Shown here piece after piece: positions 1 to 5,636 of a DNA stretch of 5,896 bases (position 1 is the first letter of the stretch; every line of letters begins with the position of its first letter). Under the pieces are notes generated by a model. It saw only the letters and a list, made by a program, of their open reading frames with translations. It was not told the origin of the DNA and did no database searches. This DNA is from Candidatus Latescibacterota bacterium. Its GTDB lineage: Bacteria; Latescibacterota; UBA2968; GCA-2709665. The stretch covers positions 1-5,896 of the forward strand of contig JASLMQ010000585.1 of the NCBI GenBank assembly GCA_030746455.1. The letters are read 5' to 3'. Both the position numbers and the translations under genes were made by a program.

Positions 1-526
1 GTGTGATCTGGATCTCGTTGAGGCGGTAGAAGAGATCCTGCCGGAAGCCGTTTTCCTGCATGGCGGCGGCAAGGTCTATATTCGTGCTCGCGATGATCCG
101 GACACGCACCTGGACCTCGCGTTCCCCGCCCAGCCGTCTGAAGGTCTTCTCTTCGATGGCCTTCAGGATCTTCGCCTGGAGCCCCAGGCTCATCGAACCG
201 ATCTCGTCCAGCAGCAGGGTCCCGCCGTCGGCAAGCTCGAACAACCCTTTCTTGGCCCGGTCGGCGCCCGTATAGGCCCCCTTCTCGTAGCCGAAGAGCT
301 CGGACTCGAGCAGGTGCTCGGGAATCGCCGCGCAGTTGACCTCAACGAACAGCTCACTTCCTGTCGAGCTCTGGTCGTGGATCGCGCGAGCGACTATCTC
401 CTTCCCCGTGCCCGTTTCGCCGCAGAGCAGAACGGAGACCTCTCGATTCTGGGTCACCCGATCCATGATGTCGAGGATCTGTCGGATCGGCGGGCTGGTA
501 CCGATGATGCTGCCGCGCTCGGCCAT
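1..526 (-). CDS. Sigma-54-dependent transcriptional activator (PspF-like AAA+ enhancer-binding protein), 3' part outside window
   Basis: The visible part is the first 175 residues; the gene runs off the left edge. It is the ATPase that remodels sigma-54 RNA polymerase at -24/-12 promoters. Seen: Walker A GETGTGKE (36-43), N64, the sigma-54-contacting loop GAYTGA (83-88), Walker B GGTLLLDE (101-108), sensor I ASTN (146-149), and the arginine fingers R162 and R168 in FRQDLFYRLN. From Walker A onward these positions match E. coli PspF residue for residue. That supports the ATG at 526 and means there is no N-terminal receiver, PAS or GAF domain. An in-frame TAG lies about 40 bases upstream, so no longer form exists in this frame. 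No good Shine-Dalgarno precedes the ATG. The C-terminal DNA-binding domain would lie outside the window. The loop has Tyr85 in place of the usual Phe. Without an input domain, control is probably by a partner protein or by expression level (inference). Confidence 0.93.
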   Translation of the reverse strand, partial: MAERGSIIGTSPPIRQILDIMDRVTQNREVSVLLCGETGTGKEIVARAIHDQSSTGSELFVEVNCAAIPEHLLESELFGYEKGAYTGADRAKKGLFELADGGTLLLDEIGSMSLGLQAKILKAIEEKTFRRLGGEREVQVRVRIIASTNIDLAAAMQENGFRQDLFYRLNEIQIT

Positions 527-586
527 TGACGTCGCCGGTTGAGTAATCGAGGCTAAGAACAGCTATAAGAGAACGTGCGAAAGTAC

Positions 587-615
587 AAGATAACGCATAG
601 GTTGCGGTTTGTCAA
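587..615 (-). promoter_or_regulatory. Sigma-70-type promoter for the sigma-54 activator gene
   Basis: Reading the minus strand, TTGACA (615-610) is followed by a 17-base spacer and TATCTT (592-587). The -35 is perfect, the spacing is ideal and the -10 matches four of six. The predicted start near 580 gives a leader of about 54 bases before the ATG at 526. It points only at the sigma-54 activator. Confidence 0.7.
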
Positions 616-622
616 CATGCGA

Positions 623-659
623 AGATCCCCTCCGGCTCCAATGCCTCGGAGGGAGATCT
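623..659. repeat. Interrupted inverted repeat upstream of the activator promoter
   Basis: The arms are AGATC-CCCTCCG (623-634) and CGGAGGG-A-GATCT (647-659). They make 12 base pairs with one bulged A at 654 and a 12-base loop. The repeat sits just upstream of the -35 of the minus-strand promoter at 587-615, at roughly -43 to -80, where an operator or activator site could lie. Neither flank has a T-run, so it is a poor intrinsic terminator. Its role is unknown. Confidence 0.5.
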
Positions 660-915
660 GCCTGAGATTCCGCCGGACGGTACCGCGCGAGGGAGACGTC
701 GGGGGGGACAGTCTTCTTCAGGGAGGCCGCGCAACCCCTAACGGCCTGTCGTGTGAGGGAGAGGCGCGCGTCCGCACCAAGAAGAGCGGGAACCGAAGGT
801 GCGAACACGTGCCGATCTGCAATCTGCACGGCGGCAGAAGCGTGCCGCGGCGCCGCCGGTTCACCAGAGGGATGCGAAGGAGCCGGAAAGCGCCGCTTGG
901 AGCATACGTCAGTTC

Positions 916-1485
916 CTACTCCGCTTCCGCCTCGCCGTCTGGCGCGGCCTGACGCTGCGCCAGCTCGCCGTCCATCAGAAAGAGCCCGTTTCCTTCATTG
1001 CCTACTAGCTTCAGCTTCCCGACGATGTCGCCTGCCGTGGCTTCCTCTTCAACCTGCTCAGTGACGAACCACTGCAAGAAGGTTTGGGCCGCATGGTCTT
1101 TCTCTTGGACGCTGATCTCGACCAGGCTGCCGATGAGCGCAGTGACCTTCTGCTCGTGCGCCAGGGCGGCCCCGAAGGCCGCGAGCGGGCTGTCCCATTC
1201 CTTCTCGGGGGCGTCGATGGCCTGAAGCTCTATGGTGCCGTCCCGATCCTGCAGGAAGGCGTACATCTTCATGGCATGGCCGACTTCTTCCTGAGCCTGC
1301 ACCTGCATCCAACTGGCGAAGCCGTTCAGGCTAATGGACTGGAAGTATGCGGACATGGCCAGGTAGAGATAGGCGGAGTAGAGTTCCGCGTTGATCTGGT
1401 CGTTGAGGGCCTTCTCGACCTTTGCGCCGATCAAGAAGCGATCCTCCATCACGTATGGGGTGAACCTCGGTTCTGTGCCGTCCAT
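916..1485 (-). CDS. ftnA: Bacterial non-haem ferritin (iron storage)
   Basis: This 189-residue protein oxidises Fe(II) at a di-iron centre and stores it as a ferric mineral inside a 24-subunit cytoplasmic shell. By alignment with E. coli FtnA from memory, the ferroxidase ligands are all present: E34 (in NAELYSAYLYL), E67 and H70 (QAQEEVGHAMKMY), E111 (LAHEQK), and E143, Q144 and E147 (FVTEQVEEE). There is no haem-ligand Met pattern as in bacterioferritin. The ATG at 1485 was chosen because GAGG and AGGA lie just upstream; the next Met (1449) lacks a well-placed site. This gives about 17 more residues at the N-terminus than FtnA. The acidic, Ala/Glu-rich C-terminal tail (about 176-189) is also extra. 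The gene is transcribed alone, divergently from the sugar operon. No obvious Fur box was seen, so iron control is unproven. The symbol is given by family. Confidence 0.95.
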   Translation of the reverse strand: MDGTEPRFTPYVMEDRFLIGAKVEKALNDQINAELYSAYLYLAMSAYFQSISLNGFASWMQVQAQEEVGHAMKMYAFLQDRDGTIELQAIDAPEKEWDSPLAAFGAALAHEQKVTALIGSLVEISVQEKDHAAQTFLQWFVTEQVEEEATAGDIVGKLKLVGNEGNGLFLMDGELAQRQAAPDGEAEAE

Positions 1486-1504
1486 GGCCTCGATTTCCTG
1501 ACAT

Positions 1505-1533
1505 AGTATACGAAAAACACCGGGAAAACAAAA
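1505..1533 (-). promoter_or_regulatory. Probable promoter of the ferritin gene
   Basis: On the minus strand a near-consensus -10, TATACT (1510-1505), lies 19 bases upstream of the ferritin ATG. With a 17-base spacer the -35 would be TTTTGT (1533-1528), which is weak. TTGTTT would need a 15-base spacer. The start would fall near 1498, leaving a short leader that still holds the ribosome site. An imperfect dyad, GAAAA...TTTTC, spans about 1524-1541 over the -35 and could be an operator. Confidence 0.5.
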
Positions 1534-1588
1534 GGATTTTCGCACGGAAGCCGTTCCCCCCTCCCCCTCGGAAAGGGCGGGAAAGGTG

Positions 1589-1617
1589 TTGAAAATCGCC
1601 GGCCGGTTCTCTATCTT
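1589..1617 (+). promoter_or_regulatory. Sigma-70-type promoter of the oxidoreductase-glycosyltransferase-isomerase operon
   Basis: TTGAAA (1589-1594), a 17-base spacer and TATCTT (1612-1617) give a strong match. The predicted start is near 1624, about 49 bases before the ATG at 1673. Directly upstream are two copies of GGAAAGG (1570-1576 and 1580-1586) spaced 10 bases apart, one helical turn, as expected of a regulator site. Confidence 0.7.
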
Positions 1618-1672
1618 ACCCCGCGCTTGATCGGGTCGGTACTCAGCACCACACACGAGAGGGGAGCCACAG

Positions 1673-2653
1673 ATGAGCGAACCCTTGCGCGTTGCCGTCA
1701 TCGGAGCAAGCGGGATCGGCCAACACCACGCGAGATGGTATCACCTGGTTGGATGTGATGTCGCCGCATTCGTGGGGACGTCTGAGGCCTCCTGCGAGAA
1801 GACGCAGGAGCGGCTCGAGGCCTACTTCGGTTTCCAGGGACGCGCCTACCAGGACGTGGCGCAGATGCTGCGAGAGGAGCAGCCGGATATCGTCGACGTA
1901 TCCAGTCCGTACCCGTGTCACCGGGACCACGCGCTGGCCGCTTTCGAGGCAGGGGCCCACGTGGTCTGCGAAAAGCCGATGTGCTGGGATGATTCCAAGG
2001 CCCTGGATGACGTACTCGCCGATGGACGGGCGGTGGCAGGGGCGGCGGCACGGTCGGATTTGCTGCTGGGGGTCTCGGCGCAGTATCCCGCCGTAATCCC
2101 CACCTACCGGGCCTTCTACGAAGACGTGCAAGGGCGCTGGGAGGACGTCCGGTCGCTCTCGATGGAGATGGAGGTCAAGGGTCGCAAGGGACCCAAACGC
2201 CACAGCGAAATCTGGGTGGATGTGGCGTCCCACCCCCTGAGCCTGGTGATCGGCCTCCTGCCGGGTGGACGGATCGACTATGAGACCGCCGTATGCGAGA
2301 TCGAGGAACGGGAGAACCGGGCGCGTTTCGACTACGTGAGCTCAGAGGGTCGCTGCGCCGTGGACCTGGTGCTGAGAGACATCGACGAGGGCTCACCGGT
2401 GCGTCGTTTCGGCGTGAATGGGTTCTCTGTGGACTGGGAGGGCTATGCCGATGATTCCGGCGTGTACCGGGCCCTGCTAAAGGCCGGCGACCAGGAGGTC
2501 CGGTGCAACGATTTCCTGCACTTGCTGATCGAGGGCTTCGTGGCGGCCGTCCGGGGTGAGCGACACCGGGTGGTGGTGGCGGGAGAAGACGGCCTCCTGA
2601 ACCTCGAACAGCAGGTCGAGCTCCTGCGTCTCGCCCAGGGAGGTAGGGGCTGA
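1673..2653 (+). CDS. Gfo/Idh/MocA family NAD(P)-dependent oxidoreductase
   Basis: At 326 residues this is a normal length for the family, which oxidises or reduces hydroxyl groups of sugars, inositols and related compounds. Seen: an N-terminal Rossmann fold with GASGIG (11-16) and H19, then the family strand VDVSSPYPCHRDHALAAFEAG (about 74-94), the cofactor and catalytic motif CEKP (99-102, with K101), and the C-terminal domain's D183 and H187 in DVASHPLSL, a likely catalytic pair. There is no signal peptide, so it is cytosolic. The middle glycine of the usual GxGxxG is Ser13. GGGGAG ends 6 bases before the ATG, a good ribosome site. It is the first gene of the operon, 40 bases ahead of the glycosyltransferase. 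The substrate cannot be assigned. Neighbours suggest a sugar or nucleotide sugar (inference). Confidence 0.92.
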   Translation: MSEPLRVAVIGASGIGQHHARWYHLVGCDVAAFVGTSEASCEKTQERLEAYFGFQGRAYQDVAQMLREEQPDIVDVSSPYPCHRDHALAAFEAGAHVVCEKPMCWDDSKALDDVLADGRAVAGAAARSDLLLGVSAQYPAVIPTYRAFYEDVQGRWEDVRSLSMEMEVKGRKGPKRHSEIWVDVASHPLSLVIGLLPGGRIDYETAVCEIEERENRARFDYVSSEGRCAVDLVLRDIDEGSPVRRFGVNGFSVDWEGYADDSGVYRALLKAGDQEVRCNDFLHLLIEGFVAAVRGERHRVVVAGEDGLLNLEQQVELLRLAQGGRG

Positions 2654-2693
2654 ACGGGAGCTGGAGCGACCCGTTCGGGGTCTGTGTGCCGCA

Positions 2694-3512
2694 ATGGAGA
2701 CCGATGTGGAGACGAGCGCGGGCATCGCGGTGATCGTCACGTCCCACAATTATGGGCGATACCTCGGTGAATGCCTGGCATCGATCATGGCCCAGACCCT
2801 GAAGCCGTCGACGATCGTCGTGGTCGACGATGCCAGCGTCGACGACACCGAATCGGTGGCGCGGGGATTCAGGGAGGTCTCCTACCACTCGGTCGACTTC
2901 CGCAACGGCAACAGGGCGCGAAACTTCGGGTTTTCCCTGGTTTCCGCCGACATGGTGGTCTTTTTCGATGCAGACAACACGATGTCCCCGGGGTTCCTGC
3001 AGCGGCTCCATGGGGCACTGGCGGCGGATCCCGGGGCCGACTTCGCCTACTGCGACCGGATCAACGTCGCCGAGGGTGACGTCTCGTGGCACCCGGAGCC
3101 GCTGGGACGCTGGCGTTCGCGGCCGTTCGATCCTCGCCTCCTCAGGCGGGTCAACTACATCGACCTCGCGTCTCTGATCCGATCCCGCTGCTTTCCCGGC
3201 TTCGATGAGGACCTGAGGCGATATCAGGATTGGGACCTCTGGCTCAACCTGGTCACGGTCAGGGGTGCCCGTGGGATCCATGTGCCGGAGCCGCTGTTCC
3301 ATTACAGGATACACGAAGAGAGCCTCAGCCGGCGTGAGGACCTGGCCCGGGCAGTCTGGGCCGTCCGCCGCAAGTACCGCCTGGGGACGTTCTTCAAGCT
3401 GCCCGTGATACGCGACGCGTTCTGGCTGTACTCCGCGCTGAGGTGGGTCAGGGGAATGCTCACAGGGCGCGGTGCTGCACAAGAGACCCCCAACCAGGGA
3501 GATACGCCATGA
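2694..3512 (+). CDS. Family 2 glycosyltransferase (GT-A fold)
   Basis: This is a 272-residue inverting glycosyltransferase that would move a sugar from a nucleotide-sugar donor to an unknown acceptor. Seen: the start strand IAVIVTSHNYGRYLGECL (11-28), the donor-binding VVVDDASVDDT (42-52), NGNRARNFG (71-79), the metal-binding DAD (92-94) in FFDADN, the likely catalytic-base segment YQDWDLWL (177-184), and HYRIHEESLS near 203-212. No transmembrane helix or signal peptide is evident. The basic, aromatic C-terminal stretch (about 232-256) might sit on the membrane surface. The start ATG at 2694 has only a weak ribosome site, so the gene may depend on translation of the gene before it. Its TGA overlaps the next ATG by 4 bases (ATGA), which implies translational coupling to the isomerase. 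Family assignment is firm; donor and acceptor are unknown. Confidence 0.92.
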   Translation: METDVETSAGIAVIVTSHNYGRYLGECLASIMAQTLKPSTIVVVDDASVDDTESVARGFREVSYHSVDFRNGNRARNFGFSLVSADMVVFFDADNTMSPGFLQRLHGALAADPGADFAYCDRINVAEGDVSWHPEPLGRWRSRPFDPRLLRRVNYIDLASLIRSRCFPGFDEDLRRYQDWDLWLNLVTVRGARGIHVPEPLFHYRIHEESLSRREDLARAVWAVRRKYRLGTFFKLPVIRDAFWLYSALRWVRGMLTGRGAAQETPNQGDTP

Positions 3513-4741
3513 AGGAGCTGATCGATCGGGAGTACGACGTCCTGACCGAGCGCCTTGAGGGAAGAGGGATAGACGTCGAGGCCGTCAAGGAGAAGCTCAA
3601 GCAGCAGGAGATCGAGACACCGTCCTGGGGCTACGGCAACAGCGGGACTCGCTTCGGCGTCTTCGGACAACCTGGGGCTGCAAGAGATCTCCATGAACGG
3701 CTTGCCGATGCGGCCATGGTACACCGGCTGACCGGGCTCTGTCCCGCGGTCGCGATCCACATCCCCTGGGACAAGGTGGATGACTTCGATGCGGTGCAGC
3801 AGGAGGCCCGGGACCTGGGCGTTTGGATCGGTGCCGTGAACCCGAACGTCTTCCAGGATGCCGACTACAAGATGGGAAGCTTCGCCAACAGCGAGGAGCG
3901 GATCAGACGGCAGGCCATCGATCGGGTCCTCGAGTGTGTGGACATCATGGAGAAGGTGGACTCGAAGGTGCTCAGCCTCTGGTTCGCCGATGGAACCAAC
4001 TACCCGGGGCAGGGCGACTTCCGCCTTAGGAAGCACTGGTTCGAGGAGGGGCTGCGGGAGGTGCACGGCCGGTTGCCCGAGGGAGCCCAGATGCTGGTGG
4101 AGTACAAGTTCTTCGAGCCGGGGTTCTACCTGACCGACATCGCGGACTGGGGGATGGCGGCCTTCTTCTGCAAGAACGTGGGGCCCCAGGCCCAGGTTCT
4201 GGTCGATCTGGGTCACCATCCGCTGAGCACGAACATCGAACACATCGTGGCCTTTCTGATCGATGAGGGACTCCTGGGTGGGTTCCACTTCAACAACCGC
4301 AAGTACGCCGATGACGACCTTACGACTGGATCGACAAATCCCTACGAGGTCTTCCTGATCTTCAACGAGATCGTCGCCGCGGAGGGAGATCCCTCCATCG
4401 AGGGGCTTGACATCGCCTACATGGTCGACCAGAGCCACAACATCAAGCCGAAGATCGAAGCGATGATCCAGACGCTCTGCTTCATCCAGTCGATCTATGC
4501 CAGGGCCCTGCTGGTCGACCGCGCTGGGCTGGCCGACGCGCAGGCACAGGAAGACACGGTCAGGTCGGAGATGATTCTGCAGGAGGCCTTCGGCACGAAT
4601 GTGGAGCCGCTCCTTGCGCGGGTGCGCAAGGAGCAGGGGCTGCACCCGGAGCCGCTGAGGGCGTATCGAGACAGCGGCTATGCCGAGAAGATCGCCTCCG
4701 AGAGGGTGGGCGAGCTGGAGGGCGGCTCGAGCTGGGGCTGA
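3509..4741 (+). CDS. rhaI: L-rhamnose isomerase, Pseudomonas stutzeri (RhaI) type
   Basis: This 410-residue TIM-barrel metal-dependent aldose-ketose isomerase would convert L-rhamnose to L-rhamnulose; the P. stutzeri enzyme also accepts other aldoses. It resembles that enzyme over nearly its whole length (from memory), from PSWGYGNSGTRF (38-49) through HIPWDK (84-89), DGTNYPGQ (161-168), DLGHH (233-237) and DQSHN (307-311) to DVEP/NVEP and YRASGY/YRDSGY near the C-terminus. The metal ligands are predicted as E198, D233, H260 and D307 for the first site and H236, D268 and D270 for the second. The E198-D233-H236 and H260-D268-D270 spacings match the P. stutzeri ligands. Two differences stand out: Tyr199 where P. 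stutzeri has His after the metal Glu, and Asn263 where it has Asp after HFN. The ATG at 3509 has AGGGAG seven bases upstream and overlaps the glycosyltransferase stop. No rhamnulokinase or aldolase is nearby, so the true substrate may differ. Confidence 0.88.
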   Translation: MKELIDREYDVLTERLEGRGIDVEAVKEKLKQQEIETPSWGYGNSGTRFGVFGQPGAARDLHERLADAAMVHRLTGLCPAVAIHIPWDKVDDFDAVQQEARDLGVWIGAVNPNVFQDADYKMGSFANSEERIRRQAIDRVLECVDIMEKVDSKVLSLWFADGTNYPGQGDFRLRKHWFEEGLREVHGRLPEGAQMLVEYKFFEPGFYLTDIADWGMAAFFCKNVGPQAQVLVDLGHHPLSTNIEHIVAFLIDEGLLGGFHFNNRKYADDDLTTGSTNPYEVFLIFNEIVAAEGDPSIEGLDIAYMVDQSHNIKPKIEAMIQTLCFIQSIYARALLVDRAGLADAQAQEDTVRSEMILQEAFGTNVEPLLARVRKEQGLHPEPLRAYRDSGYAEKIASERVGELEGGSSWG

Positions 4742-4753
4742 TTTCTCACGGTG

Positions 4754-4770
4754 GGGCGAATGGTTCGCCC
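4754..4770 (+). other. Small hairpin after the operon
   Basis: GGGCGAA (4754-4760) and TTCGCCC (4764-4770) form a 7-bp stem with a 3-base loop. It begins 12 bases after the isomerase stop and precedes the larger hairpin at 4787-4822. Together they probably protect or end the operon transcript. Confidence 0.4.
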
Positions 4771-4786
4771 GCTAGGAATGAACGAT

Positions 4787-4822
4787 CGCGACGGGCAGCG
4801 GTGATCTCCGCTGCCCGTCGCG
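4787..4822 (+). terminator. Strong hairpin ending the sugar operon
   Basis: A perfect 15-bp GC-rich stem, CGCGACGGGCAGCGG (4787-4801) with its exact complement (4808-4822), encloses the 6-base loop TGATCT. The tail has only short T groups (ATTTCGGGTTT), so it is not a textbook intrinsic terminator. Its place between the isomerase stop and the next promoter (4839) still makes termination or 3'-end protection the likeliest role. Confidence 0.65.
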
Positions 4823-4838
4823 CATTTCGGGTTTGCGC

Positions 4839-4867
4839 TTGACCTGCCCGAGCCAAAGGCATATGTT
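4839..4867 (+). promoter_or_regulatory. Probable promoter upstream of the response regulator
   Basis: TTGACC (4839-4844), a 17-base spacer and TATGTT (4862-4867) match the sigma-70 pattern well. Transcription would start near 4874. That would leave an unusually long leader of about 285 bases before the response regulator ATG at 5160, unless another gene or a closer promoter lies between. Confidence 0.5.
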
Positions 4868-5159
4868 TGGTACGCAACGTTTCGAGGGCAGCACTGGCCC
4901 CCGTCCCCACGGGATGGCTGCCGATCCCCAACGGCCTGCCTGCCGCCACGGCCCTCACGAGCAACCCCCCCGGCGACTCCCCTGGCACCACCTCCCCGAA
5001 GGACCTCCCTGAACCGCACCGAGAATTGGGCGTTGACCCCGACTTCAGAATCGCCGAATTCCGGACTCACCGAAGTCTGTCGGGCCGCAGACCATCCAGC
5101 AGCGCCCTGCCTGGATGGGGTGATGTCGCCCTGCGCAATTCTCGAAAGGGAAAGTGAAG
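4868..5159 (+). other. Long leader or unassigned region before the response regulator
   Basis: No recognised gene was found. A 96-codon frame stays open from a TTG at 4867 to a TGA at 5155-5157. It is rich in Pro, Ser and Thr, has a G/C-biased third position over its first two thirds, and its stop overlaps a possible GTG start (5154) of the next gene. Its TTG lies upstream of the predicted transcript start and I see no ribosome site, so I do not call it a gene. Small stems are seen at 4900-4913 (CCCGT/ACGGG) and 5092-5118 (CCATCCAG/CTGGATGG, with an inner CAG/CTG). No known riboswitch was recognised. Confidence 0.4.
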
Positions 5160-5522
5160 ATGCCCAGCATCCTTGTGGTGGATGACGACGACACGCTGCG
5201 CTCCATCGTGGTGCGAATGTTCGCCTTCGCAGGCTACGAGGTCAGCGAGGCCGGCAACGGCCTGGAGGCCCTGGACCTCCTGGGCCAGGACGCACCCGAT
5301 GTAATCCTCAGCGACCTGGAGATGCCCGAGCTCGACGGATTCTCGCTCTATCGCCAGCTGCGCGCTCGGGGGTGCCAGATTCCCTTCATCGGCATGTCCG
5401 GGCGCCTGTGCGAGGCCGACGGAGGAGAGAGCCGGTTCGACGCCTTTCTGCCCAAGCCGTTCAAGATGCAGACGCTGATCGATACGGTGGAGGGGGTCCT
5501 GACCGCTCAGCCGGCGTTCTGA
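5160..5522 (+). CDS. Stand-alone receiver-domain response regulator (CheY-like)
   Basis: This 120-residue protein is one receiver domain with no output domain. It would be phosphorylated by a histidine kinase and act through protein contacts, or pass on phosphate, in the cytoplasm. Seen: the acidic pocket LVVDDDD (D8, D9), the phosphorylation site D52 in ILSDLEMPELDGF, the switch residue S80 (GMSG), and K99-P100 in LPKPF. The ATG at 5160 was chosen because AAAGGG ends 9 bases before it and the family starts right before the first beta strand. A GTG at 5154 would add two residues, but the ribosome site would be only 3 bases away. No histidine kinase is next to it, so its partner is elsewhere (an orphan regulator). 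A terminator-like hairpin follows 54 bases after the stop. Confidence 0.93.
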   Translation: MPSILVVDDDDTLRSIVVRMFAFAGYEVSEAGNGLEALDLLGQDAPDVILSDLEMPELDGFSLYRQLRARGCQIPFIGMSGRLCEADGGESRFDAFLPKPFKMQTLIDTVEGVLTAQPAF

Positions 5523-5575
5523 CCCTTCCCCAGAGCCTGGTGTGTCGTGGCAAAGTCGACAGCTGCGATTAGCGC

Positions 5576-5612
5576 AGAGGCCCCGCCTCGGTGTTCGAGA
5601 TGGGGCCTCTTC
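5576..5612 (+). terminator. Terminator hairpin between convergent genes
   Basis: AGAGGCCCC (5576-5584) pairs with GGGGCCTCT (5602-5610). An inner CTCG (5587-5590)/CGAG (5596-5599) closes a 5-base loop. The T-containing tail TCCTGCTTGT suits termination of the plus-strand response regulator. It also lies just past the stop of the minus-strand gene and may serve both, although that side has no T-run. A smaller stem, CTGCG/CGCAG (5563-5577), abuts it. Confidence 0.6.
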
Positions 5613-5636
5613 CTGCTTGTGGAGTCCTTGCGCGCA

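Larger units (their letters stand above)
527..915. other. Intergenic region without a convincing gene
   Basis: Apart from the promoter (587-615) and the inverted repeat (623-659) I see no gene. Open frames here on either strand run through the promoter, are rich in Arg, Ser and Pro, and resemble no family I know. A weak hairpin, CGGCGGC (829-835) with GCCGCCG (852-858), and the palindrome GCGGCGCCGC (847-856) lie about 60 bases past the ferritin stop. They could help end its transcript but lack a T-run. Confidence 0.5.

Noticed and set aside
496..511. Sigma-54 promoter-like sequence TGGTACC-N4-ATGCT on the plus strand
   Set aside because: The GG and GC elements are correctly spaced, but it lies inside the activator's own coding sequence, in codons for the conserved IIGTSPP segment, and leads to no plus-strand gene.
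799..816. CGGCACG followed by TCGCAC on the minus strand, like a -24/-12 element
   Set aside because: The spacing between GG and GC is one base short of the sigma-54 requirement and no gene follows directly.
575..952. Plus-strand open frame of 125 codons before the ferritin stop
   Set aside because: It starts with a GTG inside the opposite-strand promoter region, overlaps the ferritin 3' end, and its Arg/Ser/Pro-rich translation resembles no protein.
1486..1701. N-terminal extension of the ferritin frame by 72 codons up to 1701
   Set aside because: It would cross both divergent promoters and the start of the oxidoreductase, and the extra residues are low in family similarity. The ATG at 1485 fits the ferritin length and has a ribosome site.
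2175..3482. Long open frame on the minus strand opposite the oxidoreductase and glycosyltransferase
   Set aside because: It spans two real genes and their junction, is rich in Pro and Arg, and has no recognisable domain.
3302..4645. Long open frame on the minus strand opposite the rhamnose isomerase
   Set aside because: It is antisense to a well-supported gene, and long antisense frames are common in GC-rich genes with strong third-position bias. Its translation shows no family motif.
4863..5013. Short frame from ATG 4863 of about 49 codons
   Set aside because: The ATG overlaps the predicted -10 element, so it would not be in the transcript, and the product is a Pro/Arg/His-rich sequence with no family features.
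5587..5605. Segment resembling part of 5S rRNA on the minus strand (CCCATCTCGAACAC)
   Set aside because: Only about 14 bases match what I recall of 5S loop sequences, the flanks do not, and the segment is explained as the loop side of the terminator hairpin.
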